This document shows, piece by piece, positions 55,410 through 63,372 of a stretch of DNA of 64,000 nt. The translations under genes and the position numbers were made by a program. The notes below the pieces were generated by a model that saw only the letters and a list, made by a program, of their open reading frames with translations, did not search any database and had not been told where the DNA came from. This DNA is from Streptomyces polyasparticus. Its GTDB lineage: Bacteria > Actinomycetota > Actinomycetes > Streptomycetales > Streptomycetaceae. Numbering within the stretch: position 1 is the stretch's first letter; each line of letters begins with the position of its first letter. The stretch lies in the NCBI RefSeq assembly GCF_014493765.1, contig NZ_JACTVJ010000004.1, positions 310,001 through 374,000 of the forward strand, read 5' to 3'.

Positions 55410-55432
55410 AGGGAAGGGAGTTGGGGCGCCCC

Positions 55433-56596
55433 GTGGACCTGGACGAATCACTCGAGGAGCAGGCATTCCGACAGGAGGCGAGGGCCTGGCTGCGCGCCAA
55501 CGTCCCCGCCGAGCCGCTCACTTCACTGGAGACGGAGTCGGGCTTCGCCCAACACCGGGCCTGGGAGCGGCGGTTGTCCGAGGACCGCTGGTCGGTGGTG
55601 TCCTGGCCCGAGGAGTACGGCGGCCGGGGCGTGGACATCTTCCGGTGGCTGATCTTCGAGGAGGAGTACTACGCGGCCGGCGGCCCCGGCCGGGTCTCGC
55701 AGAACGGCATCAACCTCCTCGCCCCGACCCTCCTCGACCACGGCACCCCGGCCCAGAAGGCACGCATCCTGCCCTCGATGGCGAGCGGCGAGGTGATCTG
55801 GGCGCAGGCCTGGTCGGAGCCCGAGGCCGGCAGCGATCTCGCCTCGCTCAAGTCCCGTGCCGTACGCACCGACGGAGGCTGGCTGCTCAGCGGCCAGAAG
55901 ACCTGGTCGTCGCGGGCCGCCTTCGCGGACCGCGCGTTCGGGATCTTCCGCACGGACCCGGCGGCGGACCGGCCCCACCGCGGCCTGACCTATCTGATGT
56001 TCGATCTGCGGGCACCCGGCGTCACCGTCCGCCCCATCGGCCGCCTGGACGGCAAACCGGCCTTCGCGGAACTCTTCCTCGACGAGGTCTTCGTGCCGGA
56101 CGAGGACGTGATCGGCGAGGCCGGCCAGGGCTGGCGGATCGCCATGTCGACCACGGGCAACGAGCGCGGACTCACCCTGCGCTCCCCCGGCCGCTTCATG
56201 GCCGCGACGGACCGCCTCGCCGACCTGTGGCGCGCGCGGGGCAACCCCTCGGACACCGCGCTGCGCGACCGGGTGGCGGACGCGGTGGTCGGCGCCCGCG
56301 CCTACCAGCTGTTCACGGCGGCCAACGCGTCCCGCTTCGCGGCCGGCGAGACCATCGGCGCGGAGTCCTCCCTGAACAAGGTCTTCTGGTCCCAGTACGA
56401 CATCGCCCTGCACGAGACGGCCCTCGATCTCCTGGGCCCGGACGGTGAATTGGCCGAGCACCCGGAAGGCTCGTACGACTGGGCCGAGGGCTATGTCTTC
56501 TCGCTCGCGGGCCCCATCTACGCCGGCACCAACGAGATCCAGCGCGACATCATCGCCGAGCGGCTGCTCGGTCTGCCGAAGGGACGGCGCGCATGA
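55433..56596 (+). CDS. fadE30: Acyl-CoA dehydrogenase, FadE30-like
   Basis: The 387-residue flavoprotein has the three-domain acyl-CoA dehydrogenase fold: helical N-domain, WAQAWSEPEAGSDLASL (FAD/substrate contact, about 120-136), WSSRA, and the C-terminal YAGTNEIQRDIIAERLLG. In the HIP pathway FadE30 dehydrogenates the propionyl side chain of HIP-CoA. The GTG at 55433 is preferred to a TTG at 55421, because the only ribosome-like site, AAGGGAG at 55414-55420, touches the TTG. It overlaps the next dehydrogenase gene by 4 nt (ATGA). Confidence 0.88.
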   Translation: MDLDESLEEQAFRQEARAWLRANVPAEPLTSLETESGFAQHRAWERRLSEDRWSVVSWPEEYGGRGVDIFRWLIFEEEYYAAGGPGRVSQNGINLLAPTLLDHGTPAQKARILPSMASGEVIWAQAWSEPEAGSDLASLKSRAVRTDGGWLLSGQKTWSSRAAFADRAFGIFRTDPAADRPHRGLTYLMFDLRAPGVTVRPIGRLDGKPAFAELFLDEVFVPDEDVIGEAGQGWRIAMSTTGNERGLTLRSPGRFMAATDRLADLWRARGNPSDTALRDRVADAVVGARAYQLFTAANASRFAAGETIGAESSLNKVFWSQYDIALHETALDLLGPDGELAEHPEGSYDWAEGYVFSLAGPIYAGTNEIQRDIIAERLLGLPKGRRA

Positions 56597-57549
56597 GGTT
56601 CCTGCTCGACGACGAACAGCGCGAGTTCGCCCGCAGCCTGGACGCCATGCTGACGGCCGCCGAGGTGCCTTCGGTCGTACGGTCCTGGGGCGCGGGCGAG
56701 TTCGGGCCGGGGCGCGCCCTGTGGTCGAGGCTCGCGGAGGCCGGGGTGTTCGCGCTCGCCGTACCCGAGGAGTACGAGGGTGTCGGGCCGCTGCCCGTGG
56801 AACTGGCGCTCGCGTACGTGGAGTTGGGTCGTCACGCCGTGCCGGGTCCGGTCGTGGAGACCGTGTCGGTGGCCGCGCTGCTCGCGGCGACCGGCGACTC
56901 CGCGCACGCCAAACAGCTGCTCCCGGGCATCGCCTCCGGCGCCGTGATGGCGACCGTCAAGGCTCCGGGCGGCCCGTACGCCCTGGACGCGGAGGCCGCC
57001 GATTTCACCGTCACCTTCGCCGACGGCGCCCTGCACACCTGCGCGAGGCACGGCCCTGTGCACCGCTCGGCCGACCCCGCGCGCCGCCTCGCCGAGCCGG
57101 GGGCGCCGGCCGAACTCCTCACCCAGGACCGCGCGGCGTTCGCGGCCACCGACGCCTGGGGCACGCTCGCCGCGGCCGCGCAGGCGCTCGGCGTAGGCCG
57201 GGCGCTGCTCGACCGGACGGTCGCGTACGTGAAACAGCGCAAGCAGTTCGGCGCCGAGATCGGGACGTTCCAGGCAGTGAAGCACCAGCTCGCGGACACC
57301 CTCCTGAAGCTGGAGTTCGCCACGCCGCTCCTGTACAGCGCAGCCCTCACCATGAGCCGCGCGGATCTCGCGGCCGCCAAGCTCACCGCGTCGGAGGCGG
57401 CCTACCACGCCTCGCGTACGGCGCTGCAGCTGCACGGCGCGATCGGGTACACCGAGGAGCTGGACCTGTCCCTGTGGATCCGCAAGGCGCAGGCCTTGCG
57501 CACGGCGTGGGGCTCGCCAAGCGCCTGCCGCAAACGGGTCCTCGCCTGA
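56593..57549 (+). CDS. Second acyl-CoA dehydrogenase subunit of the HIP operon
   Basis: The 318-residue protein is shorter than typical acyl-CoA dehydrogenases (about 380), mostly in the middle domain. It keeps LPVELALAYVELGRHAVPGP and the C-terminal LHGAIGYTEELDLSLWIRKAQAL. Steroid-type acyl-CoA dehydrogenases often work as alpha2beta2 complexes of unlike subunits encoded side by side, and the 4-nt overlap with fadE30 fits that. It may be a counterpart of FadE31-33 rather than a simple duplicate. A 4-bp gap separates it from the convergent MerR gene. Confidence 0.83.
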   Translation: MRFLLDDEQREFARSLDAMLTAAEVPSVVRSWGAGEFGPGRALWSRLAEAGVFALAVPEEYEGVGPLPVELALAYVELGRHAVPGPVVETVSVAALLAATGDSAHAKQLLPGIASGAVMATVKAPGGPYALDAEAADFTVTFADGALHTCARHGPVHRSADPARRLAEPGAPAELLTQDRAAFAATDAWGTLAAAAQALGVGRALLDRTVAYVKQRKQFGAEIGTFQAVKHQLADTLLKLEFATPLLYSAALTMSRADLAAAKLTASEAAYHASRTALQLHGAIGYTEELDLSLWIRKAQALRTAWGSPSACRKRVLA

Positions 57550-57553
57550 ACCG

Positions 57554-57907
57554 TCACCCCCGGGCGGCGGCCACCAGCTCCGCGAGGGACTCCCGGGTGA
57601 GCGCGAGGCGCTCCAACTCCTGGTCCACCCGGGAGAGTTCCGCGAGCACCAGCGGGCTCAGGCACGGCTCGATCTCCTGCTCGCTGCCGCAGACGCACTC
57701 GATGATCTCGGCGATGATGCGCGTGGACAGGCCCGCGTCCAGGAAGCGGCGGATCCGCCGTACCGTCGCGGGTGCGTCCGCACCGTAGACCCGGTGGCCG
57801 CCGGGTGTGCGGGTGGAGGTGAGCAGGCCCTGCTCCTCGTAGTAGCGGAGCAGCCGGATGGAGACACCCGTCTCGGCGGACAGCTGCCCGATCTTCATCG
57901 CGTCCAC
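57554..57907 (-). CDS. MerR-family regulator
   Basis: The 117-residue protein has an N-terminal winged helix (KIGQLSAETGVSIRLLRYYEEQGLL, GHRVY) and a C-terminal coiled coil (about 85-112). Two Cys residues (CVCG near residue 70, and CLSP near 80) lie in the linker where metal- or redox-sensing family members bind ligand. It is divergent from the aldo/keto reductase gene through a MerR-type promoter. The GTG at 57907 has GGGGGA 5 nt upstream; the ATG three codons later is the alternative. Confidence 0.9.
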   Translation of the reverse strand: MDAMKIGQLSAETGVSIRLLRYYEEQGLLTSTRTPGGHRVYGADAPATVRRIRRFLDAGLSTRIIAEIIECVCGSEQEIEPCLSPLVLAELSRVDQELERLALTRESLAELVAAARG

Positions 57908-57945
57908 GGCGATCCCCCGTCCACTGTGATCCCCCTCACAGGCAC

Positions 57946-57976
57946 TTGAACCTCACATCGGTGTGAGCTCATAGCG
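57946..57976 (+). promoter_or_regulatory. MerR-type promoter of the aldo/keto reductase gene
   Basis: TTGAAC (57946-57951) could be a -35 element and CATAGC or ATAGCG (about 57970-57976) a -10 element, separated by an over-long spacer of 18-19 bp. The dyad CTCACA-TCGG-TGTGAG (57952-57967) fills that spacer, the hallmark of promoters activated by MerR proteins. Transcription would start within a few bases of the ATG at 57985, so the mRNA may be leaderless. Confidence 0.75.
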
Positions 57977-57984
57977 TTCCCACC

Positions 57985-58908
57985 ATGACGAACACCACGA
58001 CGCGGCACACGGCCATCGACCCTACAACTGCCCACGTCAGCCCGACATTCCGGATCGGCGGCGACCTTCCCGTACGGCGCATCGGATACGGCACGATGCG
58101 CCTGGCCGACGGCCCGGGAGACCCCACGGGCCCCGAGGCCCGGATCTGGACCGCACCGGCCGACCGCGCGGGGGCGATCGCCCTGCTCCGCGGCGCGGTC
58201 GAGCAGGGCGTGCAGCTGATCGACACGGCGGACGCCTACGCCCTGGGCGCCGGCGAGGAGTTGATCGCGGACGCGCTGCACCCGTATCGCGACGGGCTCG
58301 TGATCGCGACGAAGGTGGGCGTCGTCCGGCCATCGCCCACTGAGTGGGTGCCGCTAGGGCACCCCGCCTATCTGCGCCAGCAGACCGAGCTGAGCCTGCG
58401 CCGGCTGCGCACCGACCGCATCGACCTGCTGTATCTGCACCGCATCGACCCCGCGTACCCGGTGGCCGAACAGCTGGGTGCGCTGCGGCAGTTGCAGGAG
58501 GAGGGCAAGGTGCGGCACATCGGTCTGTCCGAGGTGGGCGTGGAGGAGATTCGCGAGGCGCAGGAGACCGCGCCGGTCGCGAGCGTGCAGAACCTCTACA
58601 ACCTGGCGGCGCGCGACCACGAGGAGGTCGTCACGTACACCGCCGCGCAGGGCATCGCCTTCGTACCCTTCTTCCCCGTGGCGATGGGCGCGCACGCGAC
58701 GCCCGGCGGTCCGCTCGACACGATCGCCAAGGAACTGGGCGCCACCGCGGCCCAGACCGCGCTGGCCTGGCTCCTGCACCGCTCCCCGACGGTGCTGCCC
58801 ATTCCGGGCACGGCCTCCGCGGCCCATCTGGCCGAGAACATCGGGGCGCTCGCAGTCGCCCTCGGTCAGGAGCAGTTCACCCGCATCGAGGCGGCGACCC
58901 GGGCGTGA
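57985..58908 (+). CDS. Aldo/keto reductase
   Basis: The 307-residue protein is an (alpha/beta)8 aldo/keto reductase with a catalytic Asp/Tyr in QLIDTADAYALG (about 77-88), Lys in VIATKVG (about 109) and His in LLYLHRIDP (about 152). The NADPH-binding C-terminal PIPGTASAAHLAENI is also present. It probably reduces small aldehydes or ketones. The divergent MerR regulator and shared promoter suggest induction by electrophiles or redox stress. No ribosome site precedes the ATG, consistent with leaderless translation. Confidence 0.93.
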   Translation: MTNTTTRHTAIDPTTAHVSPTFRIGGDLPVRRIGYGTMRLADGPGDPTGPEARIWTAPADRAGAIALLRGAVEQGVQLIDTADAYALGAGEELIADALHPYRDGLVIATKVGVVRPSPTEWVPLGHPAYLRQQTELSLRRLRTDRIDLLYLHRIDPAYPVAEQLGALRQLQEEGKVRHIGLSEVGVEEIREAQETAPVASVQNLYNLAARDHEEVVTYTAAQGIAFVPFFPVAMGAHATPGGPLDTIAKELGATAAQTALAWLLHRSPTVLPIPGTASAAHLAENIGALAVALGQEQFTRIEAATRA

Positions 58909-59042
58909 CCCAGGGGGCCTCGTCCCGGGGCCCGCCCGCGTGCCGTACGCATGGCCGACCGCGCACGGGTCATACGGTCCAGGAGTGACGGCGGCGGATA
59001 CGGAGGCCACAGAGGACGGGTGCCGACGACGGCGGTGACGGT

Positions 59043-59801
59043 GTGCGAGAGCACGACAAGGCACTGGCACCCGTCCACCGGGCCCCCGCCTGCCGCACGC
59101 TCGAAGAGCTCGACCTGCTGGTCACCAAGTGCCGCGCGTGCCCACGGCTCGTCGAATGGCGTGAACACATCGCCGCCACCCGCAGGGCCGCCTTCCAGGA
59201 GGAGCGCTACTGGGGCCGGCCCGTCCCCGGCTTCGGTCCGCCGGACGCGGCCCTCGCCGTCGTCGGCCTTGCCCCGGCCGCACACGGCGGCAACCGCACC
59301 GGCCGGATGTTCACCGGTGACCCTTCGGGCGACTACCTCATGGCCGCTCTGCACACGGTGGGGCTCGCGTCGCAGCCCACTTCGACCGGCCTGGACGACG
59401 GCCTGCGGCTGCACGGGGTGCGCGTGTCCGCGCCTGTGCACTGCGCCCCACCGGACAACAGACCCACGCCCCAGGAACGCGACACCTGCCGGCCCTGGCT
59501 CGCGCGCGAACTGGACCTGTTGCGTCCCACCCTGCGCACGGTGGTGGTGCTCGGCGGATTCGGCTGGCAGGCGCTGCTCCCCGTGCTGTCCGCGGCGGGC
59601 TGGCGCCTGCCCCGGCCGCGCCCGGCTTTCGGCCACGGCGTCCATTTCACCGCGTACGGATCCGGCGGCGAGCTCGACGTCCTTGGCTGCTACCACCCCA
59701 GCCGACGCAACACCGCCACCAAGCGCGTGACGATGCCGATGCTGGTCGACGTCCTCGGCCGAGCGGCGGCCCTGGCGGGCCTGGCCGGACGGTGCGACTG
59801 A
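59043..59801 (+). CDS. Uracil-DNA glycosylase, family 5-like
   Basis: The 252-residue protein has CxxC at residues 30-33 and two later Cys residues (near 134 and 149) expected to bind a 4Fe-4S cluster. It has the family motif GLAPAAHGGNRTGRMFTGD (about 75-93), which lacks the catalytic Asp/Asn of other families, and the GCYHPSRRNT loop near 218. This pattern is that of UdgB/family 5 enzymes, which remove uracil and other deaminated bases. The start is GTG; the upstream ribosome site is weak. Confidence 0.9.
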   Translation: MREHDKALAPVHRAPACRTLEELDLLVTKCRACPRLVEWREHIAATRRAAFQEERYWGRPVPGFGPPDAALAVVGLAPAAHGGNRTGRMFTGDPSGDYLMAALHTVGLASQPTSTGLDDGLRLHGVRVSAPVHCAPPDNRPTPQERDTCRPWLARELDLLRPTLRTVVVLGGFGWQALLPVLSAAGWRLPRPRPAFGHGVHFTAYGSGGELDVLGCYHPSRRNTATKRVTMPMLVDVLGRAAALAGLAGRCD

Positions 59802-59962
59802 GGCTGCCGTGGCGGGGGATGAGCCCGGAAGCCCACGCGAGTGGCGTTGCGTATGCCACAAAAAGCAGCCGATGAAACTCGGGGTGAATCTTGTGCTGGT
59901 CTGCGGGTAAAGGGGGTGAGTTGCTCCTTTGACGACGAGTTCTCCCAGCGAAAGGTCGCTCC

Positions 59963-61462
59963 ATGTCCCCCGACGGCCACGACACCGAGGCCGATCCGCA
60001 GGCCCTCAGACGGCACCGCCTGCTGTTCCGCGCGCTCGAACGCCGCCGCAACCCCCGGCTGCGGCGCACCGACATCACCGTGACGGACCAGGCGGCGGTG
60101 AAACGCGCCGTGAAGGCCGCTTCCCTCGGCAATGCCATGGAGTGGTTCGACTTCGGCATCTACAGCTATCTCGCCGTCACCCTCGGCCATGTCTTCTTCC
60201 CGTCGGGCAACGACACCGCGCAGCTGCTCTCGTCGTTCGCCACCTTCGCCGTGGCGTTCCTGGTGCGCCCCCTTGGCGGCATGGTGTTCGGACCGATGGG
60301 CGACAAGGTCGGCCGTAAGAAGGTGCTGGCCCTCACCATGATCATGATGGCCGTGGGCACCTTCGCCATCGGCCTCATCCCCTCGTACGACAGCATCGGC
60401 TTCTGGGCTCCCGTCCTGCTGATCCTCTTCCGGCTGCTTCAGGGCTTCTCCACCGGAGGCGAGTACGGCGGCGCCTCGACCTTCATCGCGGAGTACGCGC
60501 CGGACAAGCGCCGCGGATTCTTCGGCAGCTTCCTCGAACTGGGCACGCTGGCCGGCTATGTGGGAGCCGCCGGCCTGGTCACCGGGCTGACCGCCGCTCT
60601 CGGCAGCGACACCATGGAGGCATGGGGCTGGCGCGTGCCGTTCCTGGTGGCCGGACCGCTCGGCCTCGTCGGCCTCTACCTGCGGCTGCGCCTGGACGAG
60701 ACCCCCGCGTTCCAGAAGCTGGAGGACTCCACCACGTATCAGGCCTCCGAGGCCGCCACCGCGGTGGAGAGCTCCATGAAGGGCGATCTCAAGAAGATCT
60801 TCCGGCAGTACTGGGGCACGCTCGTGCTGTGCATCTGTCTGGTGGGCGCGTACAACATCGTGAACTACATGCTGCTCTCGTACATGCCGACGTACCTCTC
60901 CGACGAGATGCACTACAGCGAGACCCATGGACTGCTGATCCTGGTGGCCACCATGGTCGTGCTGATACTGGTCATCAACCAGGTCGGCCGGCTCTCGGAC
61001 CGCTTCGGGCGCAAGCCGCTGCTCACGGCCGGCATGCTCGGCTTCCTCGTCCTGTCGGTCCCGGCCTTCGCCCTCGTACAGGAGGGCAGTCTGCTCGCGG
61101 TCTCGTCGGGCATGCTGATGCTCGGCCTGTCGCTGGTGTGCCTGCTCGGCACCATGTCCGCGGCGCTGCCCGCCCTGTTCCCCACCCATGTGCGCTACGG
61201 CGGCCTCGCCGTGGGCTACAACCTGTCGGCTTCCCTGTTCGGCGGCACCACACCACTGGTCGTCACCGCGCTCATCCAGGTGACCGGCACGGACATGTTC
61301 CCCGCGTACTACGCGATGGGCGCGGCGCTGGTCGGCCTGGTGGCCGTGGCCTGCATGAAGGAGACGGCGCAACGGCCGCTGGAGGGTTCACCGCCCTCGG
61401 TGGAGACCCCTCAGGAGGCTGCGGAGATCGCCGAGGCCCAGGCTCCGGCGGGCCGTTTCTAG
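59963..61462 (+). CDS. MHS-family MFS transporter (ProP-like)
   Basis: The 499-residue protein has a hydrophilic N-terminal tail of about 50 residues and then 12 membrane segments. NAMEWFDFGIYSYLA lies at segment 1, and GDKVGRKKVLALTM and GRLSDRFGRKPLLTAG are the two conserved inter-helix loops. Family members co-transport H+ with proline, betaine, shikimate or alpha-ketoglutarate; the specificity is not clear. An AAGG about 10 nt upstream supports the ATG. The upstream 160 bp contain no obvious operator. Confidence 0.92.
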   Translation: MSPDGHDTEADPQALRRHRLLFRALERRRNPRLRRTDITVTDQAAVKRAVKAASLGNAMEWFDFGIYSYLAVTLGHVFFPSGNDTAQLLSSFATFAVAFLVRPLGGMVFGPMGDKVGRKKVLALTMIMMAVGTFAIGLIPSYDSIGFWAPVLLILFRLLQGFSTGGEYGGASTFIAEYAPDKRRGFFGSFLELGTLAGYVGAAGLVTGLTAALGSDTMEAWGWRVPFLVAGPLGLVGLYLRLRLDETPAFQKLEDSTTYQASEAATAVESSMKGDLKKIFRQYWGTLVLCICLVGAYNIVNYMLLSYMPTYLSDEMHYSETHGLLILVATMVVLILVINQVGRLSDRFGRKPLLTAGMLGFLVLSVPAFALVQEGSLLAVSSGMLMLGLSLVCLLGTMSAALPALFPTHVRYGGLAVGYNLSASLFGGTTPLVVTALIQVTGTDMFPAYYAMGAALVGLVAVACMKETAQRPLEGSPPSVETPQEAAEIAEAQAPAGRF

Positions 61463-61525
61463 AGACGGCACGACTCTGAGCCCGGCGCGGGGCCGCCCCT
61501 CGTCGGGGCGGCCCCGCGGGTCTTC

Positions 61526-62203
61526 TCAGCGGGACTGCAGGGCGTCCAGAGCGACTGCCTGAGCAATGACAAGGCGCCGGTCGAGGCGGGGGTCCGCGAT
61601 GTCCACCTGATACCGGTCGCGCAGCGCGAACTTCTTGGTCACCGAGAAGGCGGGGGCGCCGTCGGACGCGCCCTCCGCCCCGGCCGGCTTGCCCGCCGCA
61701 CCGTCCTGCGGCGCGCTCTGCGACCTGAACGTGAAGTGGTACGGCCAGGCGAAGGGTATGGCGTTGAGGAACGGCAGAAACTCCCAGACGCGGCGCACTA
61801 TCGCGAGCGCCGCATTGCTCTCCTCGCCCTTCGCCCTGGCCGCGCCCGGCTGTTCCAGATACCAGGTGGACCGCAGCAGCGAGCGCTTGAAGTCCTTGCG
61901 CAGCGAGCCGAGTTCGCCGCCGGACGGATCCGTGACGTCGTAGGTCGCGCCGACATCGATCACGTTGCGCGCCCGGAACTGGGCGAACACCCGCTCCTTG
62001 GACGCGTCCGTGTACAGGGTCACCTTCTCCTTGAAGGCCATCCGCTTCTGCTGGACGAACGCGACCAGCTCGCCCTCCGAGCCGTCGGGAGCCTGGGTGT
62101 GCACCTCGTACTGGTCGACCATGAACCGGACCCGCTGGCGGATGAGCAACCGGTCCTGCCGCTGCAGGGTCTGAACGTCCAACGACGCGCCTCCAGTCGT
62201 CAC
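61526..62203 (-). CDS. LURP-one/scramblase-like protein
   Basis: The 225-residue protein resembles the LURP-one-related/Tubby C-terminal-like fold: RFMVDQYEVHTQ, FVQQKRMAFKEKVTLYTD, VDVG-like strands and a closing RLVIAQAVALDAL helix. A short Pro-containing hydrophobic segment (FLPFLNAIPFAWPYHF, about 140-155) and a low-complexity Gly/Ala insertion follow. Function is unknown; the fold is linked to phospholipid scramblases. The GTG at 62203 is uncertain because no ribosome site precedes it. Confidence 0.72.
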   Translation of the reverse strand: MTTGGASLDVQTLQRQDRLLIRQRVRFMVDQYEVHTQAPDGSEGELVAFVQQKRMAFKEKVTLYTDASKERVFAQFRARNVIDVGATYDVTDPSGGELGSLRKDFKRSLLRSTWYLEQPGAARAKGEESNAALAIVRRVWEFLPFLNAIPFAWPYHFTFRSQSAPQDGAAGKPAGAEGASDGAPAFSVTKKFALRDRYQVDIADPRLDRRLVIAQAVALDALQSR

Positions 62204-62471
62204 GGGTGCGCGGCCGAAACCGTGGCGGACTCGGAGGCGCACCAGGGGTTGTCCGGTACCGAATCCCCCGTTGCCGCGGACTCAGTGCCGGAGGGAGGCG
62301 TTCCGGCCACGGCCGGCCGGCATCCGGTACGGCGTGCCAGGTCCGCAATCCGTTGCCCGCGCCACAGGCTGGGTATGCGAGCCGGTGCCCACCTGCCGGG
62401 CCGGCCGGCCACACGGACCCACGGCCCTCCGGCTCATCAAGCCACCAACCCGCCGAGGAGTACACCAGCTC

Positions 62472-63251
62472 ATGCACATCGATCTGACGGGACGGACCGC
62501 TCTGGTCACGGGCTCGACCCAGGGCATCGGCGCCGCCATCGCCACGTCCTTGGCCCGGGCCGGCGCACGCGTCGGCATCAACGGGCGCACCGAGGAACGG
62601 GTGAAGGAGGCGGTGGACCGTATCCGGGCCGAGGTGCCCGCGGCACAGCTCGTGCCGGTGGCGGCCGATGTCACCACCGATGACGGCGCGCGCGAGGCCG
62701 CCGCGGCGTTGCCGCAGGTGGACATCCTGGTGAACAACCTGGGGATCTTCGGGCCCGCCGATCCCCTGCAGATCAGCGACGACGAGTGGCGCCGCTACTT
62801 CGAGGTCAACGTGCTCGCCGCGGTGCGCCTCATCCGCCGGTACCTGCCCGGCATGAGCGAGCGCGGCTGGGGCCGGATCGAGAACATCGCCAGCGACTCG
62901 GCCGAGATGATCCATTACGGGATGTCGAAGACGGCCCTGCTCGCGGTCACGCGCGGCTTTGCCAAGCAGGCCGCGGGCACCGGCGTGACCGTCAACTCGG
63001 TTATCGCGGGCCCCACCCACACCGGTGGCGTGGAGGAGTTCGTGTACGAGCTGGTCGACAGGAGCCTGCCGTGGGACGAGGCCCAGCGTGAGTTCATGCG
63101 GGAGCACCGCCCGCAGTCCTTGCTGCAGCGCCTGATCGAACCCGAGGAGATCGCCAACATGGTGGTCTACCTCGCGTCCGACCAGGCGTCCGCCACGACG
63201 GGTGGTGCGGTGCGGGTCGACGGCGGATATGTCGACTCGATCCTGCCCTGA
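62472..63251 (+). CDS. SDR-family oxidoreductase
   Basis: The 259-residue protein is a classical short-chain dehydrogenase with TGSTQGIGAAIA near residue 14 and NNLG in place of NNAG. The catalytic Tyr/Lys are in YGMSK (about 155-159), and it has the closing VRVDGGYVDS. It resembles 3-oxoacyl-ACP reductase-like enzymes of unknown substrate. GAGGAG lies about 11 nt before the ATG. It is divergent from the LURP-one gene across 268 bp and convergent with the cytochrome b gene. Nothing links it to the HIP locus. Confidence 0.88.
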   Translation: MHIDLTGRTALVTGSTQGIGAAIATSLARAGARVGINGRTEERVKEAVDRIRAEVPAAQLVPVAADVTTDDGAREAAAALPQVDILVNNLGIFGPADPLQISDDEWRRYFEVNVLAAVRLIRRYLPGMSERGWGRIENIASDSAEMIHYGMSKTALLAVTRGFAKQAAGTGVTVNSVIAGPTHTGGVEEFVYELVDRSLPWDEAQREFMREHRPQSLLQRLIEPEEIANMVVYLASDQASATTGGAVRVDGGYVDSILP

Positions 63252-63310
63252 CGCCGCGGTCGAGGACGGGCACGAGGGCCGGGCGGGGACGGGGACGGAC
63301 ACCCAAGTGC

Positions 63311-63372
63311 CTCAGTGCCCGCCCCGGCACCTCAGTGGCCGCCCCCGTCACCTCCGTGGCCGTGTCCGCTGG
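63311..63372. repeat. 20-21-bp tandem repeat spanning the qcrB stop codon
   Basis: Units starting CTC(A/C)GTG lie at 63311, 63331 and 63352. The middle one contains the stop codon of the leftward cytochrome b gene, and the 63311 unit carries a non-coding copy of it. Confidence 0.6.
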
